Positions 11,150 through 22,994 of a stretch of DNA of 64,000 nucleotides are shown in pieces. How positions within the stretch are numbered: the first letter of the stretch is position 1; each line of letters opens with the position of its first letter. The translations under genes and the position numbers were made by a program. The notes beneath the pieces were generated by a model that was not told where the DNA came from, did not search any database, and saw only the letters and a list, made by a program, of their open reading frames with translations. This DNA comes from Branchiostoma belcheri. Taxonomy: Eukaryota; Chordata; Leptocardii; Amphioxiformes; Branchiostomatidae. The stretch covers positions 408,967 through 472,966 of the forward strand of contig NW_017802469.1 of the NCBI RefSeq assembly GCF_001625305.1. The letters are read 5' to 3'.

Positions 11150-14100
11150 ATGGGCCAACAAGCCGGCAAAGAAGACGGCCTCAGCCCCTCTCCAACTGGT
11201 AAGTTTTTTTTTTTACGTTCTAGATCTACACATTTAATATTTTTCGGTCAGTTGTGGCCAAATCGCACATTGTATTCAGTAAAAACAGTTAAAATTTCAA
11301 CGTATGCGGGTAGAATTGGAAGCTAGAACGTAAACGACAAGATTGCGTTTCAAGAAATTTGGGTCAGGTTTCAGTTATTTTTCTAGGTCACAGACGATTT
11401 TTTTCATGTATCTGAAATTCAAAATTTTCCTATCTTGCCACAAGAAGTCTAGGTATATATCTTGAACATTTTTTTACTCTAAAACTAGAAGATTGCATTG
11501 TATCTATATGTGTTTGGTTCAAATGCTAGCTGGTGCCTTTCTAAATTTAGCGTCAACTTCAGTGGGCAAACTGGTCATGTTGACGTGTTTATTTTCGAAC
11601 TAAACATCTATGTTGACTTCAAATAGCAACTTGAGTGTCGAGACAAACAAGAATATTTTGTTTAGAGTAAGCTAAGCGTTAGGTCTTGTAGAATATCGTA
11701 GACGTACATTTAGGACTGATCAAATTACATGTACACGGTCGTATAGTATGAATGAAAACGTACGTTCTTACAGGTACATGTACGATATGTGTTGAATGAA
11801 TGAATGAAGACCTTTATTGTACAGAAATCGCTTGTATATGTGCATACATGCATACATGGACCAGTGCTATAGTCTAATTACGTAAATTCGACTTCTCCTC
11901 GTTTCTGAAATCGATTGAAAATAAAACTTATCCCTGTTACTGCAAGAGGCTTATAAAAAATAACACACACATCTATAGGTTACATGCTTATTTCTGCTTC
12001 TGCTTCTGTTTTTGGTCATAAAATCTGTGCCAACTTCCGTTTTTCTTACCAAAATCTATAAGGAATACACCACGTATTCAGACCCTGGTGACTAATCTCC
12101 AAGCAGATCCCTTTCGGTGGCAAAAAGACAGTATCAAATTGGCCAGGCAGTATCCATTAGCCAGAGAAGGTCGCCGGCGACAAAAAACGGCCATATATAA
12201 AAAGCTAACGATCATTCCCCCACAACCTCTGCTTGGAGAGTATTGGGGACTACTCTAGCCATCGTACCTTACCCTAGCAGTTGTAAAAAAGACATTTTTG
12301 AAATAAAAATAACCATGCGAAATAGGTATGTGTCAATATACAGTCATGTGGCCTTTTAGTCTCAAACAATAACCCAAAATGGGCTAAAAAATTCTTTATT
12401 GAACAAATTTCGCACGAATACATCGAAAGAGACATTTTTTTTGAGTTTAGAAATGAAAATAACCATGCAAACTATAGATATGTGTCACTAAACATGTGAA
12501 TTTTTAGTCTCCAACAATAACCCAAAATGATCCTAAAAAAATCTTTATTCAGCCACTTTTTTTCGCACGAATACATAGACTGCACGTGTAGACTGACAGA
12601 ATGTCTACTTTATCCAAGCAGTTGTAAAAAAGACATTTTTGGAGTTCAGAAATGAAAATAACCATGCGAACTATGGATATGTGTCACTATACATGTGGAC
12701 TTTTAGTCTAAAATGGGCTAAAAAAAATCTTTATTGAGCTACTTTCGCACGAATACATAGACTGACAGATTGTCGACTATAACTCAAAATCCTGTGATAT
12801 CCGTATACGACATATAGAGTGAAGTGACGCGTATCATTTTGTAGTCAGGAAATTCGATTTTCTTTCAACCGTGATTCCTAGGAAACACAGCTCAATAAAT
12901 TGACGTGCAAGCAATTATTCAACTGCTTCGTTACGGAAGAAGACGTCACCAAAACGTGATCCTGTCGTTCTTTGTAGTCTCTACTAGACAAGCAACGTGG
13001 GTTCAAAAGCAGGAAAATTTTAGCCAGATAGGGAGAATAATTTAATTGGCTAGGGTACTGTAATTCACTTTATGTTCACGGTAGCAAAAGTTCACGGTCT
13101 GAGAAAAATGGACATATTCACGGAACTATATATTCACGGTGGTGACAGGTGCAGGAAAAAGAAAGTCCAGGAATTATTTGTAATGATAAGTTCACGGTAC
13201 AGAAGTGACAGTGAAAACAGTGAAAAAAATCAGGAATTGGCCGCTCTAGACCTCATTTGCCCCCCGTGTAGGCTATATATAGGAGAATATTTGCCAGGTG
13301 AGTTTGGCCGCCTTGTAGGTTTGACTGGGCCGCTTCGGAGGGAAAGAAACTACCTCCCCGCGGCCGGACTCCCTTGGCCCATTCTACTCTCTTTTTTTGC
13401 CGAATTCTACGATCCGTATTCCCGTAGAAAGGCCTGGTGGAGGCTAGGTCGGAGGGAAAGAAACTACCTCCCCGCGGCCGGACTCCCTTGGCCAATTTTA
13501 CTCTCTTTTTTTTGCCGAATTCTACGATCCGTATTCCCGTAGAAAGGCCTGGTGGAGGCTAGGCTGGTTGTAGGATGGCCGGCAAAAGAACGCGTTAAAA
13601 ATTCCACAAAACGCAGTATCAAAACTCCAGGAGGCTATCGTTTGCCCACGTACGGAAATTAAAACCTAACGGTGTACCAACTCCCCCGGCCAATTATTTC
13701 CTTTTTGCTGAATTCTACGATCCGTACACTAGCCTCCGTAGCAGGCTTATAGAACTGGGTTTTTGGTGATCTTCGGCTGTTTTCTGATCAGCCCAGTTCT
13801 AAAAAAAGGTGGTAATTCAACCAGGCCGGCTATGTTGTCTATATGCAATCAGAAAATAGCACATAAAAGCTTCCAAAAACCCTGAAGATCCCCCAAACCC
13901 CCAGTTTTTGGTGCCAACTTGGCACCCAGGGTATCTTAAATTGGGTCGAACTACAAAAATTGTTACAATGAATATATGATATCTTAAAACTTGTGATTGA
14001 AAACCCGAGCGCCATACGATACTCTGGTCCAAAAATAGTAAAAAAATATCCAAGTAATTTACCAAAACAACGCTTTCCGCGAGTTTTTCTTTTCATTCAT

Positions 14101-17100
14101 AAAAATACGCCGAAAAAACGTGGCCACACAGGTTGTTGTTCATAAATTGAGAACAAAAATATTTATACTGTGGTCCAAAAATAGTAAAAAAATATCCAAG
14201 CGATTTACCAAAACGACGCTTTTTGCAAGATGTTCTTTTCATTCATAAAAATACGCCGAAAAAACGTGGCCACACAGGTTGTTGTTCATAAATTGAGAAC
14301 AAAAATATTCATTTCATAAGAGATATTTGCGTCATAGGACGTCATGCTTCTTATTATGTTACCATGGGAGAAATGGATCGAATTTCTGGGACGCAAATTA
14401 GTCTGAGTCAAACCGGATTTTTTTCCTGTGTGAGGCCAAACCGATTTAATTTTATGGATGACATCCACGCGCACATTGATTTTCGCCTGTTCTCAAAAAA
14501 AAAAAAAAAATTCGCCTGTTCTAAAAAAAAAAAAAATTTACGTACTGAAAAAAAAAAGATCACGTCCTCCGAGGCACTGGCCTGGCTCTAGGCCTGGGTA
14601 GTCCATGGTAGTTAGCGACAATACGGAGCCGGTGGCAACTCTGGAGGATGACACTCAGGCTACCGAAGTTCCACGACTCAAGAACTCAGTACATACGTAC
14701 AGTGCCGATTCATAAATTCCGCAAAAAGCCAGTATGTGCCGGCTTGTCGTATACCTCGCTAAGTACTGCCACAAATTCACAATACCAGCTTTGTATTCCT
14801 GTGGTTTAGTAGCATTTTTTTATTTTTGGCCGGAATTTTTTTTTATTCGCCCGCGCGCACTAGTTTGGGGGTCTTCAGAGGATGTCATCCATAAAATTAA
14901 GTCGGTGTGGCCTGACAACTACTAGTATATATATAGAAAGAGTCGGTAGAGACAGTTTAAAAATTGCGATTATACATAAAGTGTTCCTTAGTACCTTTAA
15001 TTCAATCGCCATTTTTAATATACCCCTGATATTTGTATCACGATCAAAAATTAATGAACAAACAAACAACAGGTTATTTTTGTGATACTTCGAGGAAGGA
15101 ATTTCTCATCAATATAAATTATCATGCATATAATTTTTTCGTGGAAGATGGTTGACGTGTACGTGTATATTTATATATAGTTGCAATTCGTTGTGGGCCT
15201 TTGAATTCGTAACATTGTATCGAACATATTCACAAGCCGTCGATGGGTAGTATGACTTTTGCTGTTTCTGTGAAATTCTCTGTCAAAATATTGGAGGGAT
15301 ATAGAGGGGGCGAGGTTGTTCAGCAATGTTTTAAAGGCACCCAGTGCAGTTTTTAGGTCTTGGAAACCCGATTCAAACTATCCCGATATTCTAGTCATTT
15401 ATCTACATACTGAGTTGAAACCACACTATCCCAATGTATATTGACCCTCGTTGAGCAAAAATTCCCAAAATTCTGACGGAAAATGGTTACTGGAAGGGCC
15501 CTGGGCTGATTTTTAGGGTACCACCCAGAAAATAAAAGACTCGTCTTGGGGCTTGTTTCTATTCTGCAATTTTAAATGCCCAAAGTATGAAATGCTGATT
15601 AAAATGTGCCAATGTGAATCAGTATGTGTCAATGTCACAAAGATTGCCTTATTCAGGATATTTCCAGTTTTGCTGCCCTGAAATCGCATTGGATGTCTAG
15701 TTATAAAAGAGATAACATGTGTTCTAATTGTGTTGTTGCATTTCAGCCGATACAGACACGAACAGAGCCAACTCCGTGACCAAGTGGAACCAAGTCAGCG
15801 TCAGGTGCGCCAAGCAACTGCAGACCTACACATGCACGCCCCCTGGCGGCAGGAAGAAGAAGCGCCACAAGATGTGCCGGAGCCTGAGCGAGGACGACGC
15901 CCGGATCAGAGACACGCCGCCACCGTCTCCTGGACTGCTTGCTAAGGTGTGCATCCTTTATACTACTTTGGCTCCCTTAGGTGAAGGAATAGAATACACA
16001 GCGTGAGATTCTTCACTGCACGCGAGGTTGGCACGTTCGTGTATTCCATCACCTAGCCCCGCAAGTATTTCTTCATTTTCGATACCCCAAGTATACCTGT
16101 TTTCTAGGTTATAAGCCCCCGTCACACATTCAGAACCTTCCTCCGAACACCAGCGGCCAAAGTTTGACTAGAGTTTGGAAGCAGTCAGACCAGATTTAGG
16201 CCTCGTCTACCTTTCCAAACAAATCGAATCAAAGTTGAGTTAAATTTGAGTAAAATATGATTGCCAACCATGCCCGAACTACTCCGAACACCATATAGTA
16301 CATGTACCAGCTTTGAGTCAAAATGGTCCCATATATGAACTTTATTTTGCTGTGAAGGAAAGGGTAAAAAAATTGTAGTCCCATTTTGCCTTTCTCCCTG
16401 CTGCCTAACCAAGTAACTAGTAGAGACATGGTAGCCAAAGTCAATGTGCTAAAGGTTAACTGATAATTTTAGCATTGCCGTCGTATGATTTGGACAGTAA
16501 AAACGTGACAACCTCAAGGGCCATCATCAAGTTTCCGTACGTAGTGTTTAAGGCCCTACTTAATACCACGTGTACATGACTGTACGTGTGCACGAGTTGA
16601 AGTAGCTATCGAGTCAGATTTCATATCCACCTGACCCTCTTATGATCCACCAAGTAGATCTTATGTTCTCATCCTCACCTGGTAAGGGTACTTAAGTAGG
16701 GAGACTCTTAACACCTTAAGAGACCACGTGGATGGTCCTTAGCTTCTGTTGCAAGGTCATCTTGACCTTTTTCCACGGTATATCCGATCACTTCATTCCT
16801 AGCCAATCAGAGCTCTGATATACTGATCAAATTTCTAAGGGGACCTGTATCGGCTTTCTGATTGGTTAAGCTGCTAATTAAGATTGACACGCGGTTTGGT
16901 CTATGTCTCGTGGCTCAGTACACGTGAGGTTCGTCCTTAATAGTTCCTTCTAAATGGCCCTTAAGACTGGAGTATCTCCTATCTCTGTAGTCGTCACTGA
17001 ACACGTGTGTGAGTTTAAGTGGCTATCTTGTCAGAAATGATATCCACCTTTTCACATATGGCGACTAGCTAGTATTATAACATACCGTTTTGTGCTGCAT

Positions 17101-20100
17101 TGTAGAGTGAATATGATATAATATCGTGGGGTTGTGTGGCGTAGCGGCAGAGTGCTCGACTCGGAACCAAGAGGTCCCGGGTTCGAGTCCTGACATGCCA
17201 CCGATCTTGTGTCCTTGGGAAAGGCACTTTACACGACTTTCTTCACTTAACTCAAGTCAAAATGAGTACTGTCTGTCCTGTATTTGTTTCTATGTATGGG
17301 ACACAACACCAGCAACAGCTGCCTGTGTCCCAAATGTATTGTATTGCTGCAATCTTAAATCAAATACTAGTATGATGAATAATTTTGTTTCATTGTGTTA
17401 CTCTCGACTTGGTTATTGGAATATTTTTACCACATCTACATGGTTGTTTTGCCATGAAGTTTTCCTCACATTTTAGTTTCATCCACGCCATTCTTTTGGG
17501 AATAACGCTAAGTGCATTCTGGGTTTTATTTAACTTTATACAGAATATCCTGAACGTTTTGATCACTACCACCGACATCGACAGAGAGAATCGTTCTAAT
17601 GGATGTGTTCAGAGTCGGGACTCACAGAGCGAGCGGGAAAACATCCCTCATGACGTCATACCGCACAACAGATCGTCTGAAAATGACGTCACCGCCGAGA
17701 ACAACAAAAACAACGCACAAGAGACACACAAGAGCGCAGCGACATGTAGTGACGGACTTTCATCACAGCATCAAAGCGCAACGGCGGACCAAGACGCGAG
17801 GTTAAAGGAAAACCAGAAGAATGAAGATAAAGACAACACGGAAGACAACAAAGAAAATCAGAACAACCCCACCAAGAAGGAAGGTTTCGTACAACTTTCG
17901 GGACATGAAGGTGAGGAAGTGCGCATGTGTTAGCTTTCCCGCTCCAAAAAAAGTACTTCGTGAAATCTTCGTAAATGATTAAAAAAAACTATTTTTCCGT
18001 GTATAAAATACTCAACTTTCTCCGACAACACTGTAATGAATTGGGACTTTCCCCAAATTTTCGGCTGACTCCTTCAACCTTGTTCACGGAATGGCCACTA
18101 GACCGTAGTAGCGTGTCATACGTGCCAGATAACTTGTGTCGCCCCCCGTCTCTGTTCTGGGTAGGTCTGTGAGCTCTAATGTAGACCGCCTCCTTTACTC
18201 CTCTTGCAAAGAAATCGGGTTCAGAATCGAGAATTTTAAGCCCTTCTAAAGATACTGAGTATACCGGAGATGCAATATGAAAGTGTTTCGAAACCTGAGT
18301 TTACAGAACTAGGACGTTGATGTTCCAGGAATCTTGTTTTCAGAGTACGTTCTGTCTCACCTATATATGTCTTCTTGCACGGACCCTTCGGAGTTCCTCA
18401 CTTGACTTTGGCACTCGATGTGGTACACTACTCCACACCTGTTTGCCTGTGGAGTTTTTTCTTTCGGCGCCACCAGGACATTCTTTAAATTCTCATTTTC
18501 CCGTTTTATTTTTTCTATGAACAGGTGCGTTCGCCCAGGGCGCCAAGAACACGATCCTGAAGCTCCAAACGAAGGACGGGGACACGGAGGCGCGGGTGTA
18601 CGAGCGGCTGATGGGGGACGTGTGCCGGGAGGTCGTGCCCGGGTACCACGGGGAGGTGTTCAGGGACGACAAGTACTACATCGAGCTGGAGAACCTGCTG
18701 ACGCACTTTGTGGGGGACGTGGCGGTCATGGACGTCAAAATTGGGAATAGGTGGGTGATATCACAAAATTATGACAGTAAAAACGATAAACACAACAGGT
18801 CCACTGCAGTGACATAGGGACCCCCCACGAAGCCCATTTTTGAACTTGACCTTGGTCTCTCTAATGGTAACCTGCCTGCCAAAAATCATGAACATCGATG
18901 CCTTCCAGAGTTATGCTGCATAGTCTCCCACACTATAGCAAAGTGATTTCATAGCCTTCTGTTCCAAAGTCTCAAATAATTTCGTAGATGTCCCTGCAGT
19001 TGAATTCGCAATTTTGAAAAGCTTCTCGGGGACCCAAGCCTGTTCCACTTTTTCTCCGAACCCAAAAGCTATCTTTTACTGAAAAATCATGAGTATACTA
19101 TATCGAGAACAAAAGATATAGCAAACCAGAAAGCCCTTGCATATAGTGGCCCCAATAGTCGAACTTGACTTTCGTTTTGCTGACAACTACCCACATACCA
19201 CATATCATTAAGAATTAACCATAACTTTTCGAATATGCCCATATTAAATACACACAGTATCAAAAACGTAACCTTAGTTGTAAAGGTAATCAACATCTAC
19301 TACCGTTCTATTTTTTTTACTAGAACGTTTGCAGAAAAGGAGGCCATCAACCCGAAGTTACGGCCAGACCTGTACCAGAAAATGGTAAAAGTGAACCCAG
19401 AAGCGGCCACCAAAGAGGAACAACAGAAACAAGCCATCACCAAAGTCAGATACATGACGGTAAGTAACAACACACATCACATTCCTACAACTGGATCCAT
19501 CCGCAGTTTTCTCGGTAAAATTTTTGCGTGCATATATTTTGATCGCCATGGCATCTCTTTTATAATACAGTTGGTCCATTTGACTTTGCAGAATTCTAAT
19601 TTTTTTTTCTTTTCTTGTTCAACAGTTCAGAGAAAAGGAGAGCTCAACATCAGCATTTTCATTCAGGGTAGAGGCTTCGAAGGTAAGAACAGAGTACAGT
19701 ACAAGGCGAACCACTATTATGCTTAGCGAAACAAACGCTGTGTACCCTAAGGTAGCATACTTGGCCCACTGCTATTTCTCGCTACGAAGACCACATGTTG
19801 TTGTATTTATATAAAAGTCGACTCTTTCACCTTCAAAATTTAAGTAAATTTTGATATATTTTCAAGGATCCACGATTTCTTTTCTAGGTACCGGGAGGAA
19901 AGACCAACAAGGATCTTAAGACGGTGCGAACTTGGGAGCAGGTTCTGAAGACGCTAGGAAAATTCTTCAAGGGTCACCCTGCAGCGCGAGACAAGACTGT
20001 GGAGAGACTTCAGGTCATCAGGGAAAAATTCACCGCGTCAGACTTCTTCAAAAGGCATGAGGTAGGGGATTGGCGTATTATTTTTTGGCGACACCTTAGG

Positions 20101-21713
20101 GGTGGAGTCATTTGATAGCATAATGATATCGATACTAGTAGTGGATGCAATTTTTCTTGCATATATAAGGACATACATACAAGAGTCAATGGATCCTGAA
20201 AGGAGCTTGAAGGAGTTTCCAAGAAAATAATAATAATATTTTCATTGAACCATCATTGAATGGCAAACGGTGTACCCTAAAGTAGCATACCTGGCCTACC
20301 TGTTAACCGCCATTGCTATATGCCAAATGCAACTCTGTCTACCGTCATTGCAATGTTAACATATGCTTTACCTCACACGTTGAGACCACAATTTTCTTTA
20401 TTCATTCAAATATAGACCTTTCAGCAAACATTTTGGTGTTAAAAAGTACATTTCAGATAGCCTGGGTACCATCCTACTTGTATACCGGGGCTCCCACACT
20501 CGCTTCCCTAAGAAGTAGTCTGGAAACGCTTGTATCTATTTGGCTTGGTGATGATATCACATAATGAGGTAGGCCACATGTGGAGGGCTGGGCGGAGCCT
20601 CTTCCACTAGTAGATGACCCATCAGTACAAAGTCCACATGGCCATGTGCTGTTTTGGTAAGGGCAAAAAAGTTGCTGCTTATGTTTGACAAGTACAGCCA
20701 CAAATTTACCTTGAGTACAACAATTTCTTGTAGTTTTCTTTAAGCAAGATGTTCTTTGTGGCTCTGTTACTTCAAATGTTAGCAAAATCATGACAACAGT
20801 GTCTCTCAATGGCTACTACACTCCGTCCAAGATAAATAAACAAACCTTTCCTTGGTCAGTGATACCTGCTGAGCAGGCAGGGGATAAGCATCACCACATA
20901 CTGAGAAGGACGTTAGGCTAATGAACAAGACAGGAGGGACCAATCAGCACACGCGGGCAAAATCTGACCGAGCCAGACTGTTCAGATCTAACCATTTCCA
21001 GACTACTTCTTAGGGAAGCGACTGTGGGAGCCCCGGTATACAAGTAGGATGGTACCCAGGCTACATTTCAGACGCTTTTGTTAACAGTACCTTTTGCCTA
21101 AATGTTACAGATCGTAGGCAGCTCCATTCTAATGCTGTACGATGTGGAAGACAACGCGGGCGCGTGGATGATCGACTTCGCGAAGACCGCGGCGTTACCG
21201 GATGACATCAGCGTCTCACATGCCGTACCCTGGGAGCTGGGGAACCACGAGGACGGGTACCTCACTGGACTGGATAACCTGATCAAGGTAGCTGTCTTTG
21301 TATACTAAAATCATTTCTTATTGGTCAGTTGGTCACCAAAGTGGGACTAGGTAGTCAGTAGGTAGTGCGTTGTAGAAACAAAGCGGCCAGAAAACATGTA
21401 GTTGCTTGGCCACACTCACTCTCTTAAAAAGACGTTTGAACGGCTCTATAACTGGTGTCAGAAGTGGGATTTTTAAAATTTATCCACACTAAGGCAGTGC
21501 ATTTTAGTTGGTCTTTTGCATATCAGTGTGATACTAAACTATATATACCAATTGTTATTTGTATCTTGTATGAGAAATTCCATGTACGGTAAATTCAGCC
21601 ATATAACATGAGAATCGCTGTCATTTAAATGAATTTTCTTCCACTTTCAGGCGGTAAAATCATGCGAAGTGACAACAATGGAGGAGGAAGAAGAAAAGGT
21701 TCACTTCGTCTGA
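11150..21713 (+). CDS. itpk: Inositol-1,4,5-trisphosphate 3-kinase (9 exons, 482 aa)
   Basis: Exons: 11150-11198, 15747-15946, 17544-17910, 18525-18750, 19324-19459, 19626-19682, 19888-20061, 21111-21287, 21651-21713; lengths sum to 1449 nt and all phases join. The enzyme phosphorylates IP3 at the 3-position to make IP4, shaping calcium signals. Residues 1-205 are a low-complexity, basic then acidic N-terminus (regulatory and localisation region in the family); exon 3 is N/E/K-rich. The kinase domain starts near residue 206 and shows the DxKxG motif (VMDVKIGNR, D275, K277), LYQKMVKVNPEA, SSIL (407-410) and IDF (424-426), ending PWELGNHEDGYLTGLDNL. The proline normally four residues before the DxKxG aspartate is valine here. 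The start is the first ATG of exon 1 (context GCAAAATGG); exons 1-3 rest on phase and splice sites rather than homology. Confidence 0.92.
12097..12245. mobile_element. Diverged fold-back MITE in kinase intron 1
   Basis: Ends CTCCAAGCAGATC and AACCTCTGCTTGGAGAG are inverted, matching the ends of the fold-back family at 3664, 31341 and 34204. The interior differs (contains 'ggtcgccggcgacaaaaaac'). Confidence 0.65.
12276..12780 (+). repeat. Three-copy tandem repeat (~150-190 bp) in kinase intron 1
   Basis: Repeated words: 'gttgtaaaaaagacattttt', 'gaaaataaccatgcgaacta', 'atatgtgtcactatacatgt', 'caataacccaaaatgggcta' and 'ttcgcacgaatacatagact'. There are three imperfect units. Confidence 0.8.
13060..13250. 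repeat. TTCACGG-rich segment
   Basis: The word GTTCACGGT or ATTCACGG recurs five to six times in about 140 bp (13075, 13090, 13115, 13132, 13190). It is probably the interior of a decayed repeat. No function is assigned. Confidence 0.5.
13330..13565 (+). repeat. ~120-bp tandem duplication ending GGCCTGGTGGAGGCTAGG
   Basis: Two near-identical units, each containing 'cggagggaaagaaactacct', 'ccccgcggccggactccctt', 'gccgaattctacgatccgta' and 'cccgtagaaaggcctggtgg'. A partial third copy of the 'gccaattatttcctttttgc..gaattctacgatccgtac' part lies at 13695-13730. The unit end (CCTAGCCTCCACCAGGCC on the minus strand) resembles TAGCCTC transposon ends. The 156-residue frame at 13072-13542 is a by-product. 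Confidence 0.8.
13733..13910. mobile_element. Dispersed repeat, right copy of the inverted pair
   Basis: Inverted relative to 10640-10833: TAGCCTCCGTAGCAGGCTTA, then 'ttcaaccaggccggctatgt', 'tgcaatcagaaaatagcaca' and 'gatcccccaaacccccagtt'. Together the two copies bracket kinase exon 1 at 11150. Confidence 0.8.
14030..14308 (+). repeat. Two-copy ~140-bp tandem duplication
   Basis: Two units of 'ccaaaaatagtaaaaaaata', 'gatttaccaaaacgacgctt', 'cattcataaaaatacgccga' and 'aaaacgtggccacacaggtt', differing at only a few positions, so it is a recent duplication within kinase intron 1. Confidence 0.85.
14434..14912. mobile_element. MITE family A-related element (GGCCACACCGACTTAATTTT)
   Basis: Inverted ends GGCCAAACCGATTTAATTTT and GGCCACACCGACTTAATTTT, each followed by TATGGATGACATCC. 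These combine features of family A (ATGGATGACATCC) and family B (GGCCACACC). The interior is poly-A/T rich with two A-runs. Confidence 0.8.
17129..17275 (+). mobile_element. tRNA-derived SINE
   Basis: Head GTGGCGTAGCGGCAGAGTG (A-box like) and GGTCCCGGGTTCGAGTCC (excellent B-box), then the SINE body TTGGGAAAGGCACTTTACAC. It lies in kinase intron 2. A true tRNA would need a closed acceptor stem, which I do not see. Confidence 0.8.
18035..18245 (-). mobile_element. Penelope-like element remnant (GIY-YIG endonuclease tail)
   Basis: Minus-strand frame reads ILDSEPDFFARGVKEAVYIR, then RAHRP..NRDGGRHKLSGTY, the C-terminal pattern of GIY-YIG endonucleases in Penelope-like retroelements. Close relatives lie at 35630-35815 (+) and 55085-55262 (-). 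Only the tail is present, in kinase intron 3. Confidence 0.65.
20458..21063. mobile_element. 606-bp MITE with ~65-bp TIRs and perfect 9-bp target duplication
   Basis: Ends TAGCCTGGGTACCATCCTAC (left) and its complement (right) pair for about 65 bp through 'cttccctaagaagtagtctgg'. It is flanked by the perfect direct repeat CATTTCAGA (20449-20457 and 21064-21072). The interior has no transposase. Target duplications of 9 bp are typical of Mutator-like elements. It sits in kinase intron 7, and its right duplication ends 38 bp before exon 8. Confidence 0.9.
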
Positions 21714-21965
21714 CATCCACCTCATTGGTCAGAGAAAATCACGTGACTAGCAGGATTCACTCTCATTGGTCAACCTTATTTTGAAAATCAGCTGGAAATG
21801 GACCATGCAGTTGGACAATAGAATGAGTTAATTATGCATTTCAAGCTCATCGTACCTCATTGGTCAGTGACAAACATGTGACCAGAACAACACACACTCA
21901 TTGGTCAACCATACTTTTCAAATCAGCAGTGTATCATGCAGGTGTCCAATAGAACATATAATTTG
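21714..21965 (+). repeat. Duplicated CCAAT-rich segment in the kinase 3' UTR
   Basis: Two ~130-bp units: 'cctcattggtcagagaaaat'..'cactctcattggtcaacc'..'aaaatcagc' and 'cctcattggtcagtgacaaa'..'cactcattggtcaacc'..'caaatcagc'. Each carries two inverted CCAAT boxes (ATTGG). It begins right after the TGA, so it would be transcribed as 3' UTR. Confidence 0.7.
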
Positions 21966-22867
21966 TGTAATCAAAGCTTTACAATGAGTCTCTATTATGT
22001 GCAAGACATTACTTCCACTGTAGTTCTGTCAGTTCAAATTCCCTGCCAAGTGTTATGCACCAAAGGGTGTTAACACAGGGTATACAGATACTATTAGATA
22101 CTTAGTGATTATTTTGAAATGACCTTCTGGTATAACACCATTAATGAGCAAATGCACTTTGCCAGTATCCCTGTTTTCCCCTTTGATAGGACTTGCCATT
22201 AGTTAAATGAAACGAAATGGAAAAAGTACTTTGCACTAATAAAAACATTACCACATAAATGTAAAACTGTAATTTACCAGTTACAACAACCATGTTAGTA
22301 AAGGGCAATAATGAAATTGCTGGTGTAAATTTGTACATAAGAGCTTTTAAGGCAGATGCGTTTTCACAAGACAATCACATGGTTTTGGTGCAAACCATTT
22401 CGTGTAATTTGCAAACCATTTCGTGTAATTACTGCTTTTACGTGTGCTTTTTATGAAGCTGTCATTGTAATTCTGCAGGGGGAGTTGATATTTTCAGACA
22501 CCCCCTTTTGCATTAGGCTAGCACTATTAAAAAACAATACTACCGGTATTAGTGTATTCTGTCCATGCATATGTCAATGCAAAGCAAAGAGGGTAGGCTT
22601 GGCAGTACCAATGTATTGAGGCATGTATAGTTCCCCCCACTAAATACCCCCCTCAAAACCACTTAAGATTTCTACTGACAAATGCGAACCATAGATCCAC
22701 TGCGAATGTTATATATTGAAATCACATAGGTATACAAAGCATGTATGATTTTATCATACTGTTGTTAGATATAAAGTATAATCATAATATAAGGTTTGGA
22801 AAATATATCAGTGTTTGTATATACAGATGTATCAAGCATGCTGTGCTGTAAAGTATTATATATATTT

Positions 22868-22873
22868 AATAAA
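22868..22873 (+). terminator. Candidate polyadenylation signal of the kinase gene
   Basis: AATAAA about 1.15 kb after the stop and only 122 bp from the convergent PRIM1 stop. If used, the two 3' UTRs would nearly meet or overlap. Placement is tentative. Confidence 0.35.
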
Positions 22874-22994
22874 GGCACTACAGGTACTTGACATGTGGCA
22901 TTTCGCTTTTGTTTACAAGGTTGTGAGCAAGGTAAGTACAGAAGACAAAGGTGGGAAAAAAGAATACCCCTGTGGCATCGCCAAAAACATATCC

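Noticed and set aside
13072..13542. 156-residue frame with an internal duplicated LPAAGLPWPILLSFF
   Set aside because: The duplication is the 120-bp DNA tandem repeat. The frame lies in a kinase intron with no splice signals.
17129..17200. Functional tRNA gene
   Set aside because: A and B boxes are present, but acceptor and anticodon stems do not close and the same body follows at other SINE copies.
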